Shown in pieces: positions 33,442-41,888 of a stretch of DNA of 59,147 nucleotides; the stretch's first letter is position 1, and every line of letters starts with the position of its first letter. Position numbers and translations under genes: made by a program. Under the pieces are notes generated by a model that saw nothing but the letters and a program-made list of their open reading frames with translations, did not search any database and had not been told where the DNA came from. Where the stretch lies: positions 18,607-77,753 of the forward strand of contig CAJOHR010000001.1 of the NCBI GenBank assembly GCA_905234425.1, written 5' to 3'. This DNA comes from an uncultured Oscillospiraceae bacterium. GTDB taxonomy: Bacteria; Bacillota; Clostridia; Oscillospirales; Oscillospiraceae.

Positions 33442-33480
33442 TATGATCGCTCCTTCCTTCCGGTGCCGGTCGGCACATAA

Positions 33481-34389
33481 TTACAGATGTTCCTTCCCGA
33501 TAAACGGGGTATAGGTGTTGTTGTTGTCCATGGTGGCATAGGGCTCCGGCCAGGGACAGGTGTTCTGGATCGGCATCAGGAACTCATATTCCCGATGCAG
33601 CGGGCCGGGATCGTCCAGCATCATGTCTCTGGGACCGGCGCTGCCTGTATCCGGGGGAGGTCCGCCCGGCTCGCCACCGGGGCCTCCGGGGCCGCCGGGT
33701 CCACCCGGACCGCCAGGGCCATCACCTGGACCGCCGGGAGCGGCGTTTACACCGGAGGGGTGGCCTGCGGAATCGGCCTCCGGCGGAGGGGCCGCAGAAT
33801 TCCGATGGGTGGGATCCGTGGCTACCTGATAGGCCTCCAGGCCCCAGTTCACATTGTCATAGTTGCCCTGGAAATCGGGGCAGACATGCTCATGGAGATA
33901 CTTCCACTCCCCGTTTGCGTCACAGACGAAATCCGCGCCGTAGCGCTCCCACATGAAGATAGCCCGGCGGTGCTTGGCAGGCTTGAGATACTCATAAATG
34001 GTACCGGGGGTCAGGAAGGCGCCCCGCCCGGACTTTCCGTCGTCGGCGATCTCGATGATATCGCTGGACAAAATATGAACGGGAGAGAAATTCAGGGGCC
34101 GGGGATCCATGCCCATGACGTCAGGATAGAGCTTATAGAGCTTCATGTAGTTGGTGAAGGTGGGAATGTCCCACTCGGTGACAGAGTTCAGGTATACCTT
34201 GTAGCCGCCGCGCCAGCGACCGAAGCCATGGGCCCAGGAGCAGTCGTCGGAAAGATCCCAGATATTATCCCACTCCTCCACAGGCCAGTTCCGTGCATGG
34301 GTATAGGCGTGGATGGCTTTCAGGTTTTCGATCTGCTGAGAGCCGTCAGCGTTGTGGATCCGCTGGGAAAGGGTCAGATGCTCTTTCAT
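33481..34389 (-). CDS. SnoaL/NTF2-like protein with Gly-Pro repeat insert (third of three)
   Basis: A 302-residue protein without signal peptide. Residues about 15-190 fit the NTF2/SnoaL fold seen in the two genes upstream (IENLKAIHAYTHARN, then FSPVHILSSDIIEIADDGKSGRGAFLTPG, and WERYGADFVCDANGEWKYLHEHV). A Gly/Gly/Pro tract at about 217-245 splits this from the C-terminal tail (PWPEPYATMDNNNTYTPF). SnoaL-like proteins include cyclases, dehydratases and isomerases; whether this one is an enzyme is not known. GGAGGGCTGACAG precedes the ATG. Confidence 0.78.
   Translation of the reverse strand: MKEHLTLSQRIHNADGSQQIENLKAIHAYTHARNWPVEEWDNIWDLSDDCSWAHGFGRWRGGYKVYLNSVTEWDIPTFTNYMKLYKLYPDVMGMDPRPLNFSPVHILSSDIIEIADDGKSGRGAFLTPGTIYEYLKPAKHRRAIFMWERYGADFVCDANGEWKYLHEHVCPDFQGNYDNVNWGLEAYQVATDPTHRNSAAPPPEADSAGHPSGVNAAPGGPGDGPGGPGGPGGPGGPGGEPGGPPPDTGSAGPRDMMLDDPGPLHREYEFLMPIQNTCPWPEPYATMDNNNTYTPFIGKEHL
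33656..33740 (-). repeat. Gly-Gly-Pro coding repeat in SnoaL-like gene
   Basis: Reading on the minus strand, repeated GGTCCGGGT-like units encode (PGG)n between the SnoaL domain and its C-terminal tail. The composition is like the repeat in the beta-helix gene at 21532-21606. Confidence 0.75.
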
Positions 34390-34394
34390 TTCTG

Positions 34395-35162
34395 TCAGCC
34401 CTCCTTCTTCATATATTTGTAATAGCCGTCCAGCCTGCGGGGATGACCCTCAGGCGCCAGACTGCCTTCCACCGTATAGGTCTCGTAGGGCAGAGGCATA
34501 GGCGGGTAGTTATCGGACAGGTTATATCTGGGGTTGTGGACCACCATGGGAATGTCGGGCGTACCGAATTCATCCCGGAAGGGATCGGGACCGGTCAGAG
34601 GATCCAGGGTTCCCTCCTGGAAGTCTGTGCCTGCCTCCACAAAGAAATCGGAGCACACCACCAGATGCCACAGCTTCCAGCTTCCGTTTTCCTTGACGAA
34701 ATCCGCAGACATATTGTCCATGGTCCAGTAGCACTCCGCCGTGCCGTCGGACTTCATGATGGTCTCCTGGCCAGGCACATACCAGAGGCCCCGGGCGGTC
34801 TTGCCGTCTCCGGCGATATAGAGCATGGGCGTGGTGGTCTCGTGGAACGCGGAGCAGCCATAGCCGAGAGCCTCAGAGGGCTTCCCAAGCGCGTCCAAGG
34901 CTGCCCGCTGTTTCTTCTCATGCTCCACAACATAGTAATTGCGGATGGAATCCAGGCCCACATAATAGCCCCAGTTCCGGCCGTAGGAGGCGGTCTTTTT
35001 CAGGTCGTCTCCCGTGACCCACAGCTCGTCGATTTCCCGCTGCCGCTCATTGTTGGCGTAGTAATAGGCGCGTCGGGCCATAAGATTCTTGATCTCCTCC
35101 TTGTCCAAAATCCGGACAAGGAGCTCCTCATCGGAGTATTGCTTCGTCTCATAGTAATTCAT
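34395..35162 (-). CDS. SnoaL/NTF2-like protein (second of three)
   Basis: The start is ATG 35162, 7 bases after GGAGGT; a longer frame would include that site. The protein has 255 residues. The NTF2-like domain (about 18-175) has EEIKNLMARRAYYYAN, HETTTPMLYIAGDGKTARGLWYVPG, and MSADFVKENGSWKLWHLVV. A Pro-rich C-terminal tail carries PPMPLPYETYTVEGS. The tail motif PYET is shared with the first SnoaL-like protein. Cytoplasmic; likely dimeric by family. Substrate unknown. Confidence 0.8.
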   Translation of the reverse strand: MNYYETKQYSDEELLVRILDKEEIKNLMARRAYYYANNERQREIDELWVTGDDLKKTASYGRNWGYYVGLDSIRNYYVVEHEKKQRAALDALGKPSEALGYGCSAFHETTTPMLYIAGDGKTARGLWYVPGQETIMKSDGTAECYWTMDNMSADFVKENGSWKLWHLVVCSDFFVEAGTDFQEGTLDPLTGPDPFRDEFGTPDIPMVVHNPRYNLSDNYPPMPLPYETYTVEGSLAPEGHPRRLDGYYKYMKKEG

Positions 35163-35176
35163 ACAGGCACCTCCGT

Positions 35177-35902
35177 TCAAACGCCGTAGGAGAAGGTCTC
35201 CGAGAAGGTTTCGTATGGGACCGGCGGCTCCGGGAGCTTCTGAAAGGGACGGCCGGGATAATAGGTCTCAAAGAGCTTTTCGGGACGGTTGGGCGCAGGG
35301 GGCGTAAAGGGCTCCGCGCCTGCGAATTCGGGCAGATCCGGGAAGGGCTCCGGGTCCTTCTCGCCCCAGCTCCGGCCGTTGGGCACGGAGATATCCGTCA
35401 GTTTTTTCATGTGCCAGACCTTCCACTGTCCGTCCTCCCGGATGAAATCGCAGGCATAAACGCCCACATCCCAATAGGAAAGAGGTCCCTGCGGGGTAAT
35501 ATCGTTGTAGGTTCCTCTGGAATACCAGATTCCCTTGGCGGTTTCTCCGTCAGCGGCGATTTCGATGACAGATGTGGACATGGGACGCACGTCCATAGAG
35601 CCTGCGCCAAACTGTTCCTCTTCGGTCAGCTTCCCCATCCGATCCGGGAACGCCTTCTTCAAAAAGGCAGTGTAGGCCTCGGTATGGGCATAGACCGCGC
35701 GATAGTAGCCCTCCACCGCCGCACGGCCATCATACCAGCCGTCGTTGCGGCCCAGGCAGATGTCCTCCCGGCGGCTCCAGAACCTGTCCACCATATTGTC
35801 CTCCCGCTTCAGAAGAATGGTGTAGCAGATTTTGCCCATAAGGTTTTTCAAATCCCGTTGGTCCTCCCAACGGCCCACCAGCTCTTCGCTTGTGAATGCC
35901 AT
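35177..35902 (-). CDS. SnoaL/NTF2-like protein (first of three)
   Basis: A 241-residue protein, first gene of a four-gene minus-strand operon. The NTF2-like domain (about 10-175) has QRDLKNLMGKICYTIL, MSTSVIEIAADGETAKGIWYSRG and YACDFIREDGQWKVWHMKK. The tail ends in PPVPYETFSETFSYG. GAGGT precedes the ATG at 35902. Three paralogues in a row suggest a heteromeric complex or three steps on one substrate, possibly the ligand of the binding protein at the operon end. This is inference. Confidence 0.8.
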   Translation of the reverse strand: MAFTSEELVGRWEDQRDLKNLMGKICYTILLKREDNMVDRFWSRREDICLGRNDGWYDGRAAVEGYYRAVYAHTEAYTAFLKKAFPDRMGKLTEEEQFGAGSMDVRPMSTSVIEIAADGETAKGIWYSRGTYNDITPQGPLSYWDVGVYACDFIREDGQWKVWHMKKLTDISVPNGRSWGEKDPEPFPDLPEFAGAEPFTPPAPNRPEKLFETYYPGRPFQKLPEPPVPYETFSETFSYGV

Positions 35903-35954
35903 GTTGTGTTTACCTCACTTTCCGTGCCAGATTTGCGTGGGATATTCCGATACA

Positions 35955-35960
35955 ATTATA
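35955..35960 (-). promoter_or_regulatory. Possible -10 box of the SnoaL operon
   Basis: Minus strand TATAAT lies about 53 bases before the first SnoaL-like start. At 17 bases upstream only TTTCCC is found, so the -35 is poor and an activator may be needed. Confidence 0.35.
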
Positions 35961-36032
35961 TCGCATCTTGGGAAAACGGGAAAGGAATCTTCGCATTGTG
36001 ATACCTCACCCGCAAAAATTGATATTTAAGCG

Positions 36033-36057
36033 AAAAACCGCTGCCTCACGGCAGCGG
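36033..36057 (-). terminator. Terminator of the HD hydrolase gene
   Basis: CCGCTGCC (36038-36045) and GGCAGCGG (36050-36057) pair around TCAC; on the minus strand five T follow. It lies 12 bases after the stop at 36069. Confidence 0.85.
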
Positions 36058-36068
36058 CGAAAACAGAT

Positions 36069-36653
36069 CTATTTATCAGAACCCTCGAGAAAATAGCTGG
36101 CCTCCATATCGGCTACGGACAGCGCAAAGGCAAGGGGAAACATTTCCAGTGCTTTACCCACGGTGTTCTTGTCCTCGTTTCCGGAGAAGCCCATGTGATA
36201 GCGGATGGCGAAGGCCTCTTCCCTGGTAAGCCGCATAAATCCAGATATTATGTAAACTGATTTCTCTCCGTGTCCGTAGGGCATGGGATCGGAAAAGGTA
36301 TAATTCGGAACTCGCTGCCATACGCCGTTTTCATCCTTGACATTCCGGAAACCGCTCTGGTAGCATCCGATCTTGCATACATCGTGAAGAAGAGATACCA
36401 GCGCGACCGTCTCATCGGAATACTCCATTCCGTACAGAGACTTGACGCGATCCCTTTCCAGATAAGCCTTTAGGCACTCATAGACGTTATAGCTGTGCTG
36501 GGCCAGTCCTCCGGCGTAGGCGCCGTGATATCGGGTGCTGGCTGGGGCCGTAAAGAAGTCGGAACGGTTCGTCAGATAATCGAGGAACGGCTCCGCACCT
36601 TCCCGGTGGATGTTGGCCTGATAAGCCTCTGTGAATTTCTGTTGGATATCCAT
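36069..36653 (-). CDS. HD-domain hydrolase
   Basis: A 194-residue HD-type phosphohydrolase. Metal ligands are in GGLAQHSYNVYE, SLLHDVCKIG (HD pair) and the later YGHGEKSVYI and IRYHMG. The arrangement resembles the HD part of YhaM-type 3' exonucleases and related nucleotidases. It follows TraX on the same strand with a 15-base gap to it, so it is likely co-transcribed. Confidence 0.82.
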   Translation of the reverse strand: MDIQQKFTEAYQANIHREGAEPFLDYLTNRSDFFTAPASTRYHGAYAGGLAQHSYNVYECLKAYLERDRVKSLYGMEYSDETVALVSLLHDVCKIGCYQSGFRNVKDENGVWQRVPNYTFSDPMPYGHGEKSVYIISGFMRLTREEAFAIRYHMGFSGNEDKNTVGKALEMFPLAFALSVADMEASYFLEGSDK

Positions 36654-36668
36654 TGTCTCACCCCATAA

Positions 36669-37421
36669 TTATGTTAACCATCGAGTCAATCCGTACAGTA
36701 AGAGTAAATGCGAAGGATAGAACACATAGTACAGCCACTTGCTGCCTCTCCCCCGCTCTCCATTGTAAGTCGCGAGCAGCGCCAGCGCAGCCATGGCGCC
36801 CAGCCAATAGAGAAGCTGGAGTCTGCCGTCAGATGTGAGCCAGGAGAGCGTCTGTCCGTTCCATCCGTGCCAGATCAGCTGGAACACAGTGATCCATGCG
36901 CCAAGAAAGATCAGCCGTTCCCGATGGTCTGGCAGATAGTTGAGAACCAGTATCAGCGCGACGCCCCAGGCGTTGTAATTCGTGTGCGCAAACCAGCCGG
37001 CCGTGACGGCCGCAAATCCCGGCAGCAGACCGGCCCAGGGATCGGGAACGCCTTTTTCCCGGAGGAAGGCGCCGAGATATATGGCGGCGCAGGCCAGCAG
37101 GATCGTGAAATTCACGTTGTGTATGCCCGCGGAAAGGGTCTTGTAGAAATTGAGCTGAAAGGGAATCTCCGATATGACGGCAAACAGCAAAAGGCGGAAA
37201 AGCCGTTTGACCGGATCCGATGTTTTCCGGCATCCCTCCGCCGCAAACCAGGCAAAGATGGGAAAAGCCATTCTTCCCGCCGCGATCATGGCGACCCGGA
37301 GCATACGGCCCGTTTCCATACCGAACCACTGGGAGAGGATACCGGTCCGAAAAACAGTCTTTGCCGCATGATCCAGAAGCATGGCGAACAGTGCCAGCAG
37401 CTTCAGCCCGGATTGGGACAT
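36669..37421 (-). CDS. TraX family membrane protein
   Basis: A 250-residue protein with about seven membrane helices. Its start (SGLKLLALFAMLLDHAAKT) and ARMAFPIFAWFAAEG-like stretch (GRMAFPIFAWFAAEGCR) are typical of TraX. F-plasmid TraX acetylates pilin, but chromosomal TraX proteins of Clostridia are probably acyltransferases for envelope molecules. Nothing conjugative is near. Its end (YGLTRWLT) is complete. Confidence 0.88.
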   Translation of the reverse strand: MSQSGLKLLALFAMLLDHAAKTVFRTGILSQWFGMETGRMLRVAMIAAGRMAFPIFAWFAAEGCRKTSDPVKRLFRLLLFAVISEIPFQLNFYKTLSAGIHNVNFTILLACAAIYLGAFLREKGVPDPWAGLLPGFAAVTAGWFAHTNYNAWGVALILVLNYLPDHRERLIFLGAWITVFQLIWHGWNGQTLSWLTSDGRLQLLYWLGAMAALALLATYNGERGRGSKWLYYVFYPSHLLLLYGLTRWLT

Positions 37422-37447
37422 TGGACGCCTCCCCTCTTATGTCCGGA

Positions 37448-37481
37448 GGACCCGCCGCAACACAAGGTTTGCGACGGGTCC
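37448..37481 (-). terminator. Terminator of the EF-G-like gene
   Basis: GGACCCGCCGCAA and TTGCGACGGGTCC pair with one mismatch around CACAAGGT, about 15 bases after the stop on the minus strand. Confidence 0.65.
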
Positions 37482-37495
37482 ATAACTGTTTTGGA

Positions 37496-39556
37496 TCAAT
37501 CCTCGGCAGCAGCCTTGGCGGCTGCGATGATCTCCTGCTGGGTGGTCATGGGCGCTTCCTCATAGCGGACAAACTCCAGCGTGAAGCTGCCGCGGCCCTG
37601 GCTCATGGAGCGAAGGTCGATGGCGTAACTCATCATCTCGGCCATGGGAACCTCGGCCTCAACGACCTGATTGCCGTCGCTGTCGGGTGTCATGCCCAGG
37701 ATGCTGCCACGGCGCTTGCTCAGATCGCCCATGATATCGCCCATAATGGCGGAGGGGATCGTGACCTTCAGGTTGCCGATGGGCTCCAGGATCACGGGAC
37801 CGGCCTTGGGAATGCCCTCCTTGTAGGCCAGAGACGCAGCGGTCTTAAATGCCATTTCGGAAGAATCCACGGGATGGTAGGAGCCGTCCTTCAGATTGGC
37901 CTTTACGAACACCATGGGATAGCCGGCCAAGACGCCCTTCTCACAGGACTCTCTCAGGCCCTTTTCCACGGCGGGGAAGAAGTTCTTGGGAACAGCGCCG
38001 CCCACGACGGTCTCCTCAAAGGTCAGCTCCTCGGTCTCGCCGGGGGAGAACTCAATGACAACGTCGCCGAACTGGCCGTGGCCGCCGGATTGCTTCTTGT
38101 GGCGACCCCGAACCTCGGCGGACTTGCGGATGGTCTCACGATAGGCCACCTTGGGCTCCTTCAGCTCGCACTCCACGCCGAATTTGCTCTTGAGCTTGGA
38201 GCAAAGCACATCCAGATGGATATCGCCGGCGCCGGTGAGGACCATCTCCTTGGTCTCCGGATCGTTGACCAGGGTGAAGGACTGATCCTCTTCGCCCAGA
38301 CGGTTCAGGCCGGAGGCTATCTTTTCCTCCTGGCCCTTCACCTTGGCGTAGATGGCCCTGGAATGGCAGGGATGGGGATACTCGATGGGACTGACGGTCA
38401 GCGGCTTGCCGGGCTGGCAGAGGGTGTCGCCGGTCTTGACGGAGGTCAGCTTGGAGACCATGCCGATGTCGCCGCAGGCGAGCTCCTTGACCTCGGTGGT
38501 CTTCTTGCCCTTGACGGTGTAAAGATGGCCCAGCTTTTCCGTATCGCCGGTCCGTGCGTTCTCCAGGGTCATGTCGGAGGAAATGTTGCCGGAGATGACC
38601 TTGAAATAGGACTGCTTTCCGTACTGATCGGAAATGGTCTTGAACACGAAGATGGCGGGCGCTTCGCCGGGCGCGCAGCTGATCTGGACGGTCTCGCCGT
38701 TCTCGTTGACGGCGTCCTGGGCATACCCCTCGGTGGGATTGGGCGCAAAGTCCACGAGACCGCGCATGAGGGAGTCGGTGCCAAGACCGGTCACGGCGCT
38801 GCCGCAGAACACGGGCACCAGAGAAAGGTCCTTTACGCCCTGGCTGATGCCGGCAATGATCTCATCCACGGTGAAGGCCTCGGTCTCCAGCTCGAAGAAC
38901 TTCTCCATGTTCTCCTCGCTGGTCTCCGCCACGGCCTCGCACAGGAAATAGAAATACTCGTCAACCTTGTCCTGCACGTCGGCGGGGATATCCACCACGG
39001 CGCCGTCCTTGTAGGCGGTCTTGTGGATGATATCCACGGTGCCCACGGTCTTGTCCCCTTCGGTGATGGGGATCACGATGGGCGCCAGGGAGTTGCCGAA
39101 CTGCTCATGCATGGCCTCGAAGGTCTTATAGAAATCGGCGTGCTCCTCATCCAGCTTGGAAATATAGATGAATCGGGGAAGCTTCCGATCGTGCAGATAT
39201 TTCCAGGACTTCTCCGTGCCGACGCCGATGCCGTTCTTGGCGGATACCACGATCACGCCGGAGTCCACCACACGGACAGACTGCATAACCTCACCGGCAA
39301 AGTCGAAATAACCGGGGTTGTCAAGCACGTTGATCTTTGTTTTGTTGTACTCCACGGGAATGATCGAGGTGGAGATGGAATACTGGCGCTTGATCTCCTC
39401 GGGATCATAGTCGCTGACGGTGGTGCCGTCGGCAGACTTGCCCAGACGGTCGGTGCCCTTGGTGAGGAACAGCATGCTCTCCGCCAGAGCGGTTTTTCCG
39501 TCGCCGCCGTGTCCCACGAAGCAGACGTTCCTGATGTTTTGCGCGGTGTAGCCCAT
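37496..39556 (-). CDS. Elongation factor G-like GTPase (EF-G paralogue)
   Basis: The start is ATG 39556 with AAAGGGG upstream; the longer frame to 39643 overlaps the promoter. The protein has 686 residues, near EF-G length. G1 is GHGGDGKT, G3 is DNPGYFDF (usual DTPGH changed) and G4 is SKLD in place of NKxD. These are the marks of the EF-G-like clade, distinct from the main translation factor. EF-G domains II-V follow (ending ARSMSQGRGSFTLEF-like). No ribosomal genes are adjacent. Ribosome recycling or rescue is possible; the exact role is unknown. Confidence 0.9.
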   Translation of the reverse strand: MGYTAQNIRNVCFVGHGGDGKTALAESMLFLTKGTDRLGKSADGTTVSDYDPEEIKRQYSISTSIIPVEYNKTKINVLDNPGYFDFAGEVMQSVRVVDSGVIVVSAKNGIGVGTEKSWKYLHDRKLPRFIYISKLDEEHADFYKTFEAMHEQFGNSLAPIVIPITEGDKTVGTVDIIHKTAYKDGAVVDIPADVQDKVDEYFYFLCEAVAETSEENMEKFFELETEAFTVDEIIAGISQGVKDLSLVPVFCGSAVTGLGTDSLMRGLVDFAPNPTEGYAQDAVNENGETVQISCAPGEAPAIFVFKTISDQYGKQSYFKVISGNISSDMTLENARTGDTEKLGHLYTVKGKKTTEVKELACGDIGMVSKLTSVKTGDTLCQPGKPLTVSPIEYPHPCHSRAIYAKVKGQEEKIASGLNRLGEEDQSFTLVNDPETKEMVLTGAGDIHLDVLCSKLKSKFGVECELKEPKVAYRETIRKSAEVRGRHKKQSGGHGQFGDVVIEFSPGETEELTFEETVVGGAVPKNFFPAVEKGLRESCEKGVLAGYPMVFVKANLKDGSYHPVDSSEMAFKTAASLAYKEGIPKAGPVILEPIGNLKVTIPSAIMGDIMGDLSKRRGSILGMTPDSDGNQVVEAEVPMAEMMSYAIDLRSMSQGRGSFTLEFVRYEEAPMTTQQEIIAAAKAAAED

Positions 39557-39642
39557 AATGAATTGCCCCTTTCCGATCCATAAACCGCCGAAAACATCAA
39601 GTATTTCAGCCCAATGGATCCTGCTTATTAGCGAATGCACCA

Positions 39643-39671
39643 ATTATAATGGATGTCATAACACTTTTCAA
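39643..39671 (-). promoter_or_regulatory. Promoter of the EF-G-like gene
   Basis: Minus strand TTGAAA (39671-39666), 17 bases, TATAAT (39648-39643). It lies between the pseudo-ATPase stop and the EF-G-like start, with nothing else recognised there. Confidence 0.75.
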
Positions 39672-39765
39672 TTGGAAGCCTTATATTTTGTGTATTATGC
39701 TGAAAAACCGATTGGGTTTTCGTTAGATATGATAAGGCCGCTGTGAAGTTCGTTGTGATTCTTCT

Positions 39766-41871
39766 TTAACGCACGGTAAATCTTGCCCATATCTCCTCCG
39801 CAAGGAACAGCAGGAACTGTATCAGCAGGAGCTGCGGGCCGAGGATCGGTCCGAGACCGCCGGCAATGGTCATGGCGCTGCGGATAAGCGTCACCACGGA
39901 TAGGATCACGCTTAGGACCGTGAAGATCATACCCATGCGATGGGTCCTGCGTGCGCCGGCCACCATGCGGCTGTAAGTGACGACGCCCTCTTTCCCGAGA
40001 TATCCGCAGACTGCGCCCCGGCGCATCCTGGCTGTATTGGAGAGCTTCCAGCGCGTCTCCACCTTCGGGCAGAGCATTTCCCCCACCGGGATCTGGAACC
40101 AGTCCATGAGGAAGGACGGATTGACGTTAAAGTTTCTGGTGGCGGCGATCAGGGTGAGACCGGGCTCCCGCACAAGCCGATGGAACCCGTCGGCTGCGCC
40201 GCTCTGCACACGGTGCCGCAGGGAAAACAATCCGGCAATCTGCCCGTTGAGCGCGATAAACAAACCGCTCTTGGGAGCATAGGACGGCGGAATGGCGCCG
40301 ATGAGCTGCATAAAGCTGTAGGTGCCCACAGCCACCTGGACCCCGTGGATCTCTCCGGTGACGCCGCCCTCAGAGACACGGAAATAACGGACGTTATGGA
40401 TCTGACCGTCCACCTCTCGAAGGAGCCGGGTGAAGGGCTCGGTGAGGCCGTTGTTGGCGCGCAGCACAAGACTCGCGCCGTAGGAGATCAGAAGTCTGGG
40501 CGTCTGATTGCCATAGACCTTGACGCCCTTGTGGGTGATCCGTCCCGTGGGGAACAGATCAGTGTCATAGATCAGAATGGATTTTGTCCCCGACAGCGCC
40601 CGAATCCCGAACCAGCCGGAAACGGCGCCCTTTCTGCCAAGGACCTGGGTAAGGAGCTCATAGGGACGCGCGCAGCACCACAGGGCGGCAAAGGGAAGAG
40701 ACGCGGTCAGCAGCGTTGCCAGCACAGTCAGATAGTTTCCGCCGGTTTTTCCTGCGAGATAGGCCGAAAGCACCATGGATACAAGCAGCAGGAAAACGGC
40801 GTACAGGGACCAGCCCGAATGGAAGCTGTCCGCGGTCTCCTGATGCCGGACAAAACCGGAGAGACTGGAGGGCGCTTTCCCGATACAATCCTGTTTTTCG
40901 TACAGATTGGAAGTCATCCGAACACCGGTCCGGTTTTTCGCGGTGAGGACCGTTCGGATGGAACGGAGCTTTCCCCGGGACCACATAAGATCCGTGACGC
41001 CCGCCAGACACCAGCTGATCGCCAGAAGCGGAAGCAGGGTCCCCGTGTCGCGCTGGGCCGCGGCGGCCACCATGCTTACCAGCGTCGTAAAGAGCAGCAG
41101 GGATTCAAAGGAAAACCGAAGATAGAGCACATCCCGTAGGGCGTTCAGCACGCTCTGCCAGGATACGGCCATGGAGAGCACCGTGATCACCACGGCGATC
41201 CACATGCCTCTCGTTCCGCCCAGGACGCCGAAGAGCATCCAAGGGTACCGGCGGCCCACAATGGCAAGCACCATGATCAGCATCAGCACATACCGGACAG
41301 GGGTGAACATTCCGGCAATTCCAATACGCTTGGAATAGTACGATTCCCGGTTGTTCAGCGAGACGTCCATATCCGGAAGGTCCTCATGCCGGCGCTCCCG
41401 AATGTCGCTTAGCATCAGGAAGAAGGCGTCAAGGAAGCTGGCGTGGACCCGCCCTGCGGGAATCTTTTTCTGCTTCGGCGCTGCATTGACAGGCGCAGGG
41501 CTTTCCTTTTTCTTCTCCTTTTTACGGGACTTTTTCGGTTTGGCAGGGGATTCCTCCGGTTCCGGCGCAGGCGCCCCTTCGGGTCCCGAAACGGGAGCCG
41601 GTTCCGGCGCGGGAAGCACCGGTTCCGCAGGCGCCTCCTCCGGCAAGGGAATCCACTCCGCATCCGGAAGCTCTGTCAGCTCCGGCTCCGGTATGTCCTC
41701 TCCATCGAATACAGCCGCAACAGCGTTTGCAATGGCGCTGGCCACCTCCGAATCCGAAAGGGGTTCGGGCGCCGGGAGATCCGGTGCGGCGGAAGCTGTA
41801 TCTGTCTCGGGGATCCTGTTCTCCTCGGAGACGGCTTCTGAATTGGAATCTAAGATTGGCATGACAGTCAA
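39766..41871 (-). CDS. Catalytically degenerate P-type-ATPase-like membrane protein
   Basis: A 701-residue protein. Residues 1-140 are an acidic Pro/Glu/Ala tail ending in a Lys-rich patch. About six to eight helices follow. Its middle aligns by eye with a P1B-type pump: helix pair, then LGRKGAVSGWFGIRAL and ILIYDTDLFPTGRITHKG, where pumps have DKTGTLTxG. Asp436 is kept but Lys, Gly and Thr of DKTGT are lost. The A domain is shortened to about 50 residues with no TGES, and no GDGxND motif is found. It therefore cannot run the usual pump cycle and may be a sensor, scaffold or binding protein. The two complete metal ATPases in this window give the comparison. It is followed on the same strand by no close gene; rlmB is 17 bases upstream. 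Confidence 0.7.
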   Translation of the reverse strand: MTVMPILDSNSEAVSEENRIPETDTASAAPDLPAPEPLSDSEVASAIANAVAAVFDGEDIPEPELTELPDAEWIPLPEEAPAEPVLPAPEPAPVSGPEGAPAPEPEESPAKPKKSRKKEKKKESPAPVNAAPKQKKIPAGRVHASFLDAFFLMLSDIRERRHEDLPDMDVSLNNRESYYSKRIGIAGMFTPVRYVLMLIMVLAIVGRRYPWMLFGVLGGTRGMWIAVVITVLSMAVSWQSVLNALRDVLYLRFSFESLLLFTTLVSMVAAAAQRDTGTLLPLLAISWCLAGVTDLMWSRGKLRSIRTVLTAKNRTGVRMTSNLYEKQDCIGKAPSSLSGFVRHQETADSFHSGWSLYAVFLLLVSMVLSAYLAGKTGGNYLTVLATLLTASLPFAALWCCARPYELLTQVLGRKGAVSGWFGIRALSGTKSILIYDTDLFPTGRITHKGVKVYGNQTPRLLISYGASLVLRANNGLTEPFTRLLREVDGQIHNVRYFRVSEGGVTGEIHGVQVAVGTYSFMQLIGAIPPSYAPKSGLFIALNGQIAGLFSLRHRVQSGAADGFHRLVREPGLTLIAATRNFNVNPSFLMDWFQIPVGEMLCPKVETRWKLSNTARMRRGAVCGYLGKEGVVTYSRMVAGARRTHRMGMIFTVLSVILSVVTLIRSAMTIAGGLGPILGPQLLLIQFLLFLAEEIWARFTVR

Positions 41872-41888
41872 GCCTTTCCGCTGTTTTT

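Noticed and set aside
37220..39583. 787-codon plus-strand frame opposite the EF-G-like gene
   Set aside because: Its Leu/Gly/His-rich translation has no domain and the minus strand encodes an intact GTPase.
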